From: an uncultured Chloroflexota bacterium
GTDB taxonomy: Bacteria; Chloroflexota; Dehalococcoidia; Lucifugimonadales; CAJWER01
Direction of reading: 5' to 3'
Assembly: GCA_913030785.1 (NCBI GenBank)
Contig: CAJWER010000036.1
Span: 1 to 17,440, forward strand
Length of the DNA: 17,440 bases
Both the position numbers and the translations under genes were made by a program. Positions within the stretch are counted from its first letter, which is position 1. Every line of letters starts with the position of its first letter. Of the stretch, positions 7,025 to 13,260 are shown piece after piece. The notes beneath the pieces are model-generated. The model was not told the origin of the DNA. It was given only the letters and a program-made list of their open reading frames with translations, and ran no database searches.

Positions 7025-7028
7025 TACT
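7020..7028 (+). promoter_or_regulatory. Extended -10 promoter for obgE, probably giving a leaderless mRNA
   Basis: TGTTATACT is TGn plus TATACT (five of six bases of TATAAT). Eight bases separate it from the obgE ATG at 7037, so transcription would start at or next to the start codon. No Shine-Dalgarno sequence lies before the ATG, consistent with a leaderless transcript. The -35 is poor (TTAATA at 6998-7003, 19-base spacer). Confidence 0.5.
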
Positions 7029-7036
7029 CAACACCT

Positions 7037-8299
7037 ATGATTGACAGAGCATACATAAACGTGAAAAGCGGACGTGGGGGAAATGGTTTGATTAGCGGTC
7101 GGCGAGAAAAGTTCGTCCCTTACGGTGGACCAGATGGTGGTGACGGCGGTGATGGTGGGTCTGTATATATCAGCTGTGATAAAAGCACTGGGACTCTACA
7201 ACGATTCAGATACAAACAGAACTACAGCGCTACTTCAGGTGGAAACGGCTCCAGGGTTAACAAACATGGGGCCAATGGCGAAGACATAGATGTGCTTGTC
7301 CCAGTTGGGACACAGATCTGGCTAGAGGACGATGAACCTATCCTGATTGCTGATCTTGCATATGACGGCAATAGGGTTATGGTAGCCAGTGGCGGCAAGG
7401 GTGGGCGTGGAAACGCTCGATTTGCTACATCCAGAAACCAGTTCCCGCTTCTTGCCGAGGAAGGCGAGGCTAGCATGGAACTGAATCTCAGACTCGATCT
7501 CAAGCTCATAGCCGACATTGGCATAGTGGGCGCCCCTAATGCCGGCAAGTCTAGTCTGCTGGCGGCTCTCACGGCGGCTCACCCAAAGATAGCTGGTTAT
7601 CCGTTCACAACACTAGAACCGGTGCTGGGTGTCCTTGAGCGTGGGGCGCAAACGATAGTTATCGTCGATATCCCGGGTCTCATAGAGGGCGCGCATGAAG
7701 GGGTTGGCCTCGGCGATCAGTTCCTCAGGCACATCGAGAGGACCCGTGTTTTGGTGCATCTGATAGATGGCTCGGCCGACGATCCGGTTGCCACTTATCA
7801 CGAGATCAGGGAGGAGATGGAGCAGTTCGGGCAGGGCCTGACTGAAAAGCCTCAGATCATTGCGATAAACAAGACCGATGTGGATGGTGTTGTGGAGATG
7901 AGCGAGCTTTACGAAGCCGAACTCAAGGGTGAAGGGTATTCGTTCTGCACTATCTCAGCGGCAGGGCATCTGGGACTCGACGAGCTTATCGAAAAGATGC
8001 TGCAAGCCCTGGTTGAGTCACGGGAGGAATTTGAGCCGGGAGGGGCAGAACAGATCCCTATCCTGAGTCCTGTGGAGCCGCGCCGCGAGCAACTGGTAAG
8101 CCGAGTGGGCGGTGAGTTGGTGGTCACCTTGAGTGCGGCTACGCGACTTGCGGGGATGACAGACCCTAACAACTGGGAGGCACGGATTCAACTTTATGAC
8201 CAGCTACGCAGGATGGGCGTGATCAAGGCCCTAGAGGCGGCAGGTATCGAGCACGGGGACATCTTCAAAGTCGGGAAGCTCGACTGGGAGTGGGAGTAG
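7037..8299 (+). CDS. obgE: Obg-family GTPase (ribosome assembly and growth control)
   Basis: This 420-residue protein has all three parts of the Obg family. The glycine-rich Obg fold comes first (IDRAYINVKSGRGGNG, then many GG-rich turns to about residue 155). The G domain has P-loop GAPNAGKSS (165-173, Lys171), switch/G3 DIPGL (211-215) and NKTD (278-281). A C-terminal OCT domain ends RMGVIKALEAAGIEHGDIFKVG. Obg binds the large ribosomal subunit and links GTP/ppGpp status to growth. ATG 7037 matches the usual family start; an in-frame TTG at 7019 would add six residues but overlaps the promoter. The stop at 8297-8299 abuts the nadD ATG. GC of the first few hundred bases appears lower than in flanking genes by eye. 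Confidence 0.97.
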   Translation: MIDRAYINVKSGRGGNGLISGRREKFVPYGGPDGGDGGDGGSVYISCDKSTGTLQRFRYKQNYSATSGGNGSRVNKHGANGEDIDVLVPVGTQIWLEDDEPILIADLAYDGNRVMVASGGKGGRGNARFATSRNQFPLLAEEGEASMELNLRLDLKLIADIGIVGAPNAGKSSLLAALTAAHPKIAGYPFTTLEPVLGVLERGAQTIVIVDIPGLIEGAHEGVGLGDQFLRHIERTRVLVHLIDGSADDPVATYHEIREEMEQFGQGLTEKPQIIAINKTDVDGVVEMSELYEAELKGEGYSFCTISAAGHLGLDELIEKMLQALVESREEFEPGGAEQIPILSPVEPRREQLVSRVGGELVVTLSAATRLAGMTDPNNWEARIQLYDQLRRMGVIKALEAAGIEHGDIFKVGKLDWEWE

Positions 8300-8920
8300 A
8301 TGAGGCTGGGGGTGTTCGGGGGGACATTCGACCCTGTGCACACAGGTCACTTGGTGGCGGCGGAGACGGCCATGGAGGCGGCAGATCTCGACTCGGTGCT
8401 GTTTGTCCCGGCGGGAGAGCCGTGGCTAAAGGACGGAGAAGAGGTCGGGGCGAAGCGAGATAGGATGCGGATGGTGGAGTTGGCGATCGAGGGCAATGAC
8501 CGATTTATAGCCTCAGACATGGAGTTGCAGCGTCCGGGACCTACATACAGCGCAGACACGCTGGAGGAATTACGGGATCAGCAACCCGGCGAACAGCTGT
8601 TCCTGATAGGAGGGATGGACGCCCTCGCAGACTTCGGGCGGTGGAGTAGGCCGCAGCGGATCCTCGAGCTTGCCACCCTGGTGGGTGTCACAAGACCCGG
8701 GCATGGCGGGCTGGACCGGGCGCAACTCGATGGCATTAGGCCGGGCGCGTCCGGGCAAGTGATTGTGGCAGAAGGCCCGCTGATTGATGTGAGCGCAACC
8801 GATCTGCGCCGGCGGCTTAGGCGAGGTGTATCGGTCCGGTACCTGGTGCCCGAGGCGGTAGAACGGTACATATATGAGAACGGGTTGTATGGGACAGTGA
8901 ATGGGAGTAACGATGACTGA
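8300..8920 (+). CDS. nadD: Nicotinate-nucleotide adenylyltransferase
   Basis: This 206-residue protein transfers AMP from ATP to nicotinate mononucleotide, the penultimate step of NAD synthesis, in the cytosol. The nucleotidyltransferase signature GGTFDPVHTGHL is at residues 7-18, with both catalytic histidines (14 and 17). A GMDALADFGRW stretch lies mid-protein, and the second ATP-binding motif VSATDLRRRL starts at about 164, matching the ISSTxIR-type motif of the family. It starts directly after the obgE stop and overlaps pyrE by 8 bases, so it is almost certainly translated from the obgE transcript. Length is normal for the family. Confidence 0.95.
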   Translation: MRLGVFGGTFDPVHTGHLVAAETAMEAADLDSVLFVPAGEPWLKDGEEVGAKRDRMRMVELAIEGNDRFIASDMELQRPGPTYSADTLEELRDQQPGEQLFLIGGMDALADFGRWSRPQRILELATLVGVTRPGHGGLDRAQLDGIRPGASGQVIVAEGPLIDVSATDLRRRLRRGVSVRYLVPEAVERYIYENGLYGTVNGSNDD

Positions 8921-9515
8921 TCAAGACACCCCGGTGACTGGCGCGGCGAAGTCCATACTGGACCTGTCGCTGGCACTAGGCGCCCTCAGATTCGGTGAGT
9001 TTACTCTTTCGGGGGGCGGACAGGCCAAATACTATTTCGATGGACGCCTTGTAACCCTGGACCCGCGGGGCTCCTATCTCGTAGCCAGGGCACTTCTACC
9101 GATTATGCGAGAACGGGGCATAGGGACGGTGTCTGGGCCCGCACTTGCTGCGGTGCCGATGGTATCGGTGATCGCGATGCTGAGCCACATGGATGGTGAC
9201 CCCATCAACGCCCTGGTAGTTCGTGATGAGGCAAAGGGGCACGGGGCGAAACGATTGATCGAGGGAACACTCACGGCGGGCGCCAGGGTAGCGGTGATCG
9301 ACGACACCTGCAGCACAGGGGGCAGCCTGATCCATGCTATCGATGCGATGGAGGCAGCCGACTGCGAGGTGGTTGTGGTGGCATGTATTTTAGACCGGCA
9401 GACTGGCGGCAGCGACGCGATCAGGGAGCGAGGCCACGAGTTCGTCGCCTTGCTCCAGGCGGACGCCGAGGGGAACATCACACCAGGGGAAATAGCACCA
9501 GTGACAACAAATTGA
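8913..9515 (+). CDS. pyrE: Orotate phosphoribosyltransferase
   Basis: This 200-residue enzyme joins orotate to PRPP to give OMP in pyrimidine synthesis. The PRPP-binding signature VAVIDDTCSTGGS lies at about residues 126-138. The flexible loop with VVRDEAKGHGAKR carries the catalytic Lys/His cluster, and KYYFDGR near the start fits the orotate site. ATG 8913 is chosen because GGGAG at 8903-8907 lies five bases upstream; an in-frame ATG at 8901 would give a slightly longer protein without such a site. It overlaps nadD by 8 bases, and its TGA overlaps the next start as TTGA. Its placement with nadD means two PRPP/nucleotide pathways share one operon. Confidence 0.93.
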   Translation: MTDQDTPVTGAAKSILDLSLALGALRFGEFTLSGGGQAKYYFDGRLVTLDPRGSYLVARALLPIMRERGIGTVSGPALAAVPMVSVIAMLSHMDGDPINALVVRDEAKGHGAKRLIEGTLTAGARVAVIDDTCSTGGSLIHAIDAMEAADCEVVVVACILDRQTGGSDAIRERGHEFVALLQADAEGNITPGEIAPVTTN

Positions 9516-10153
9516 AGCTGTTATTCGTTCGCCATGCAGAGACGACGGCCAACGCCGAGGGTCGCTTCCAGGGCCATGCTGACTATAGCCTTTCGGCGAG
9601 GGGCCGGGCTCAGGCGCAGCTGCTCCAGTCCCGTTTTTTACTTGAGGAATTGGCGCCGACGCACCTGTATTCCAGCCCGCTGAAACGTTGCGCCGAGACG
9701 GCGGAGATCATCGCCTCCCCATGGCCGACTGTGCAGTACTGGGAGGACCTACAGGAGCACGACGTCGGTGTGCTCTCGGGGCTCACCTGGGACGAGGCCG
9801 TTGCCCGCTACCCTCAGATTGATCGCGAGCTGGAGGAGTCGAGGCAATTCGCCGGTGTCGAGGGCGCCGAGTCGCTCCAGAATCGTCGGGAGAGAGGGCA
9901 GCGGGTCGTTGATGGCCTGCTTTCCCGGCACGCCGAGGACGACGTGGTAGTGGCCGTGAGCCACGGAGGCATCCTGCAGCACATTTTATCTGGCCTGCTG
10001 GGCGCGAATCGTGTGTGGGGTCTCAGCATCAGGAACACGGCGGTGTTTGAATTCGATTTGGACGTAGATCGGTGGTCGATGGATGGCGAGGCGAGGCTGA
10101 CCACCGCGCAAAACAAGATCGTGCGGTTCAACGACGCGGCTCACCTGGACTAG
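9512..10153 (+). CDS. Histidine phosphatase family protein (phosphoglycerate mutase-like)
   Basis: This 213-residue branch-1 histidine phosphatase has the phospho-acceptor motif VRHAET (His8) and the GRFQGHADYSLSARGRAQA segment. SSPLKRCAETA supplies a phosphate-binding Arg, EHDVG at about 82-86 supplies the acid, and VSHGG supplies the second His (151). Family members include CobC alpha-ribazole phosphatase, GpmB-like enzymes and broad phosphatases, and the sequence does not decide between them; no cobalamin genes are near. The start TTG 9512 overlaps the pyrE stop (TTGA), leaves the conserved motif at the usual distance from the N-terminus and suggests coupled translation. A longer frame from 9383 lies inside pyrE and is unlikely. 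The stop TAG is followed at once by the reverse-complement stop of the next gene. Confidence 0.9.
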   Translation: MKLLFVRHAETTANAEGRFQGHADYSLSARGRAQAQLLQSRFLLEELAPTHLYSSPLKRCAETAEIIASPWPTVQYWEDLQEHDVGVLSGLTWDEAVARYPQIDRELEESRQFAGVEGAESLQNRRERGQRVVDGLLSRHAEDDVVVAVSHGGILQHILSGLLGANRVWGLSIRNTAVFEFDLDVDRWSMDGEARLTTAQNKIVRFNDAAHLD

Positions 10154-10933
10154 CTATTCGACCAGCCCGCCTCCATACGGGGCGCCCAGCAGAGGCAGCG
10201 CGAAATATTCGATGGCTACGGCCAGGCCGTCTTCATCCACTGATGGAGCCACGAAGTGCGCCATGGCCTTGAGCTCCTCTGGGGCGTCCGCCATCGCGAT
10301 TCGATGCTCGCTGGCCTGGAAAAGCGGCACGTCGTTGTAGCTGTCCCCCGCGGCGATTGTCTGAGCGACGTTGGCCCCTGTCCTCTCTTGCACCCATCTC
10401 GCGGCTGTGCCCTTGTTGACGCCTGCGTGGGTGAAGTCGACCGCCCAAAGCCCGTTGTAGGGCAGGTAGGCCTTCACCACCTCTAGATCGGCGTTGCTGG
10501 CGAATTCGTCGACCAGCCGGTCGGCGCCGTCCTCGGGCAAGTCGAGAGCGGAGATGCGCACCAGACCTTCAACCCAGCGGCCTGAGGATGGCCGGAGGGT
10601 GCCACCGGGGTGGGTCGCAATGTAGTCTGTCCCCAGGCCCTGCAGGCGTTCCAGGACCGCGGAGGATGGGCCATCTCCCAGGGGCCAGATGAACAGCGGG
10701 CTGCCGGTGGCGGGGTCGAGTATCAGCGCCCCGTTGTCGCAAATCTGTGGGGCCGTTAGCCCGAGCTCGCTCGCGAAGCGGCGGACGTCCTGTATCTCAC
10801 GGCCCGTGGCGATGCTCACCATGAGCTTCCCAGATGCCCACCGGACTGCGTCCGCGACACGTGGCGAAATGCGTCCGTCCCTGCCGAGCAAGGTTCCATC
10901 GAGGTCAAGCAAAAGAAGTCTGTATCCGGACAC
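10154..10933 (-). CDS. Cof-type HAD-IIB family hydrolase
   Basis: This 259-residue haloacid-dehalogenase-fold phosphatase reads on the minus strand from GTG 10931-10933, with GAGGG seven bases upstream. Motif I is DLDGTL (Asp10 nucleophile, Asp12 acid), motif II is IATGR (Thr43), motif III Lys is in VNKG (174), and motif IV is GDSYND (196-201). The long insert between motifs II and III is the C2 cap typical of sugar- or nucleotide-phosphate phosphatases in this subgroup, such as YidA-, sucrose-phosphatase- and mannosyl-3-phosphoglycerate-phosphatase-like proteins; the substrate is not predictable. It converges with the phosphatase gene with no spacer and diverges from the aminotransferase gene across 62 bases. 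Confidence 0.93.
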   Translation of the reverse strand: MSGYRLLLLDLDGTLLGRDGRISPRVADAVRWASGKLMVSIATGREIQDVRRFASELGLTAPQICDNGALILDPATGSPLFIWPLGDGPSSAVLERLQGLGTDYIATHPGGTLRPSSGRWVEGLVRISALDLPEDGADRLVDEFASNADLEVVKAYLPYNGLWAVDFTHAGVNKGTAARWVQERTGANVAQTIAAGDSYNDVPLFQASEHRIAMADAPEELKAMAHFVAPSVDEDGLAVAIEYFALPLLGAPYGGGLVE

Positions 10934-10956
10934 CGTCCAGCCCTCGCACTATGGGA

Positions 10957-10962
10957 TATAAT
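10957..10962 (+). promoter_or_regulatory. Probable -10 of the aminotransferase promoter
   Basis: A perfect TATAAT lies 33 bases before the ATG at 10996, in the 62-base divergent gap. No good -35 was found at the normal distance. The GGGAGG at 10984-10989 sits six bases before the ATG and defines the start. The reverse strand reads TTATAT here, so a minus-strand promoter for the HAD gene may overlap. Confidence 0.45.
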
Positions 10963-10995
10963 CCGTGGACGAACGCATAGACCGGGAGGGAGCGA

Positions 10996-11898
10996 ATGTC
11001 CGACTACATAGCCTACTACAACGGCGAGTGGATGCCCTACAGCGAGGTTACCGTCCATCCCCAGGACCGGGGATTCACCGTGGGCGACGTGGTTTTCGAC
11101 GTGGAGCGGACCTTCGATGGCAAGAGCTTCCGAATGAAGGAGCATATCGATCGCCTGTATCGCTCGCTGAAGTACGCGAGGATAGATCCCGGGATCAGTG
11201 CCGACGAGATGGTCGAGATCACCGAGGAGGCCATCTCGCGCAACGAGCCGATGCGCGCGCCGGTGGGCGACTTCCGGGTGAATCAGTGGGTCACCAGAGG
11301 GGTTGGGGGAATGGGTTTCGCGGAGCAGCCTCCGGCGGTGTGCGTCAATATTCTGCCCATCGACTTCGCCCGGTATGCCAAGGAGTATGAGACCGGCAAG
11401 AACGGCGTTATCACCCAGACGCGGAGCTACTCGCCGGAGGCCCTGGATCCTAAGATAAAGCACCACAGCCGCATGAACTTCAACCTGGCGACGTTAGAGG
11501 CCAACGACGTCGATCCGGGTGCGTGGGCCCTGTTGCGTGATGGCGACGGCAACCTCACCGAAGGCGTCGGCTACAACTACCTCCTGGTGACGGACGGCGT
11601 GATCCGTACGTCCACGGACAAGGCTGTCTTGCAGGGGGTGTCCAGGGGAATGGTATTCGATCTGGCAGACCAGCTCGGGATTCCGGTGGTGCAGGAGGAC
11701 CTGCAACGCTACGACCTGTATACCGCGGACGAGGCCTTCTTCGCCAGCACCAGCTTCTGTATCCTGCCCATGACAAGGGTAGACAAGAGAGAGATCGGCG
11801 ACGGTCGGCCGGGCCCGATTGCACAGCAGCTCCTGGCAGCATGGGGCGAGGCAGTAGGGCTGGACATCGTGGACCAGGCGATTCGCTTCGCGAACTGA
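10996..11898 (+). CDS. Class IV PLP-dependent aminotransferase (branched-chain or D-amino-acid type)
   Basis: This 300-residue fold-type IV enzyme opens with the family beta-strand pattern IAYYNGEWMPYSEVTVHPQD, then RGFTVGDVVFDVERTF. The Schiff-base Lys is Lys155 in KIKHHSRMNFNLA. A phosphate/PLP-binding segment GNLTEGVGYNYLLV follows, and the C-terminal part has FFASTSFCILPMTRVD. The family contains IlvE, D-alanine aminotransferase and aminodeoxychorismate lyase; the sequence suits an IlvE-like or (R)-selective transaminase but does not settle the substrate. A GGGAGG ribosome site six bases before ATG 10996 and a TATAAT upstream support this start. The AI-2E-family gene follows after 46 bases with its own ribosome site, so the two are probably cotranscribed. 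Confidence 0.92.
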   Translation: MSDYIAYYNGEWMPYSEVTVHPQDRGFTVGDVVFDVERTFDGKSFRMKEHIDRLYRSLKYARIDPGISADEMVEITEEAISRNEPMRAPVGDFRVNQWVTRGVGGMGFAEQPPAVCVNILPIDFARYAKEYETGKNGVITQTRSYSPEALDPKIKHHSRMNFNLATLEANDVDPGAWALLRDGDGNLTEGVGYNYLLVTDGVIRTSTDKAVLQGVSRGMVFDLADQLGIPVVQEDLQRYDLYTADEAFFASTSFCILPMTRVDKREIGDGRPGPIAQQLLAAWGEAVGLDIVDQAIRFAN

Positions 11899-11944
11899 TT
11901 GACCTAGCGCGGTCCCGGCCGCTCCGCCCACCCCGGAGGTCCAC

Positions 11945-13099
11945 ATGACCATCAGGCAGCAGGCCAAACGAAACCGGCTGGTACTGGTCGGATTTGCAAT
12001 GTTCCTGGTGGTGGCGCTCGTGGTCCTGGCCCGAGGCGCCCTGTTCCCCTTCATCCTCAGCGGAGCCCTCACATACCTGCTGTATCCCGTGGTGCGTGGT
12101 CTCGAGAAGGCCATGCCCTGGCGGGAGCGTTGGCCGGGGCCAAGCAGGATGGCCGCCATCACCGTAATCTATCTGGCGGCCATCGCCGTGGCAGCGGGGG
12201 CTGTGGCCCTCATAGTACCGCCGGCATTCAGAGAAGCCACCGAGTTCGTCGACAGCGTTCCCGAGCTGTTCGCCGGGGCACGGGAGACCATCGAAGGGTG
12301 GAACGAGGCATACACTGACCGCGTCCCAGAAGACCTGCGTAAGCAAATAGAGTCCTCCCTGGCCAGCAGCGGCGACATTTTGGTGAGCGCGGTCCGCGCC
12401 GTGCTTTCAAAGACCACCGGGGCAGTCGCGAACACTGTTTCGGCGGTGATTGGCCTCGCCGTGGTTCCGTTCTTGGTGTTTTATCTACTGAAGGACCGAG
12501 AGGCCGCTATTGGGGGCTTCTATTCCATCCTGCCCAGCAATACCCGGCGCCACGCGAGAAACGTTATCACCATTGCAAATGACGTCCTGGGCGCCTATGT
12601 GCGGGCCCAGCTTACCCTGGGGGTTGTCGTCGGGGCGGTCGTGTTTGTCGGGCTATTCGTCTTGGAGATACGGTTCGCGGCCCTGTTAGGGCTGATTGCC
12701 GGGGTGTTCGAGCTTATCCCCATTATTGGCCCACTGCTCGGGGCTATTCCCGGCGTACTGGTGGCGCTGGCGACCTCACCAGGTGATCTGCCGTGGGTGG
12801 TCCTGCTGTATGTAGGGGTGCAAATTGTGGAGAACGCTGTCCTGGTGCCGCGGATCCAGGGACGGGCGGTCGATATCCACCCGGCGATAATCATGCTGCT
12901 GTTGGTGATCTCCAGCGAGGTTGCCGGGCTGTGGGGGGTGATTGTGGCTGTACCTCTGGCAGCGGTTGCCAGGGACGTGTTTCTCTACTTCCTGCACGAG
13001 TGGAGCGAGGAGCCAGCCGGTGCGCCTGACGAAACTCCGCCGCCCGACGAGAGTTCGGTCGACATATCTGGCGGAACCGTACCGCCCCCTACCGCGTAG
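11945..13099 (+). CDS. AI-2E family transporter-like membrane protein
   Basis: This 384-residue polytopic inner-membrane protein has hydrophobic segments near residues 12-30, 33-50, 70-92, 165-182, 222-240, 245-275, 284-300 and 312-345. A soluble, helix-rich stretch lies between about 95 and 160. The conserved ELIPIIGPLLGAIPG (256-270) and PRIQGRAVDIHPAIIML (302-318) are characteristic of the AI-2E/PerM/YdiK family. Members have been linked to autoinducer-2 export, sodium/proton antiport and other transport, so the substrate is open. The C-terminal tail from about 354 is acidic and proline-rich, probably cytoplasmic and disordered. GGAGGT at 11935-11940 precedes ATG 11945 by four bases. No luxS is visible, which weakens an AI-2 role. 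Confidence 0.92.
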   Translation: MTIRQQAKRNRLVLVGFAMFLVVALVVLARGALFPFILSGALTYLLYPVVRGLEKAMPWRERWPGPSRMAAITVIYLAAIAVAAGAVALIVPPAFREATEFVDSVPELFAGARETIEGWNEAYTDRVPEDLRKQIESSLASSGDILVSAVRAVLSKTTGAVANTVSAVIGLAVVPFLVFYLLKDREAAIGGFYSILPSNTRRHARNVITIANDVLGAYVRAQLTLGVVVGAVVFVGLFVLEIRFAALLGLIAGVFELIPIIGPLLGAIPGVLVALATSPGDLPWVVLLYVGVQIVENAVLVPRIQGRAVDIHPAIIMLLLVISSEVAGLWGVIVAVPLAAVARDVFLYFLHEWSEEPAGAPDETPPPDESSVDISGGTVPPPTA

Positions 13100-13131
13100 G
13101 TTCTTTGGTAGGCCTCTGGCTCCGATACGTG

Positions 13132-13161
13132 TTGCCCTGCGGACAGGCGGTTGACTAGAAT
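13132..13161 (+). promoter_or_regulatory. Possible promoter for the giant membrane-protein gene
   Basis: TTGCCC at 13132-13137 and TAGAAT at 13156-13161 are 18 bases apart. The -10 is the same hexamer as in the predicted dnaA promoter. It would give a leader of about 93 bases before ATG 13261. Short inverted repeats are also present in 13180-13230 but no clear terminator was seen. Confidence 0.3.
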
Positions 13162-13260
13162 TAAGGGGTAGCGGTGAGCGGCAGTAGCTGTCTGCTGACG
13201 GATCGAGCCTGTCCTGACCGTCAGATTATCCCCGGCCGGTGACGTGGAAAAGAGATCGAC

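Larger units (their letters stand above)
6764..7036. other. Predicted chromosomal replication origin (oriC)
   Basis: This 273-base non-coding stretch lies between dnaA and obgE. It holds one perfect DnaA box, three sites matching eight of nine bases and one matching seven of nine, all within about 170 bases. It ends in an AT-rich tract (about 6998-7036) suited to strand opening. Sampled plus-strand composition changes across it: dnaA bases 6001-6240 have 69 G and 78 C, while obgE bases 7801-7920 and 8041-8160 have 89 G and 51 C. The two genes share a strand, so coding direction does not explain the change. A position beside dnaA is usual for bacterial origins. Confidence 0.85.

Noticed and set aside
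9383..9511. Extended start for the histidine phosphatase at ATG 9383
   Set aside because: The extra 43 residues lie inside pyrE in another frame, are Arg/Gly-rich and would put the catalytic RHAET motif far from its usual N-terminal position.
11494..12346. Two long overlapping minus-strand frames of 222 and 263 codons
   Set aside because: They cover the aminotransferase and AI-2E-family genes antisense, and their translations are low-complexity and rich in Arg, Pro and Gly with no motif.
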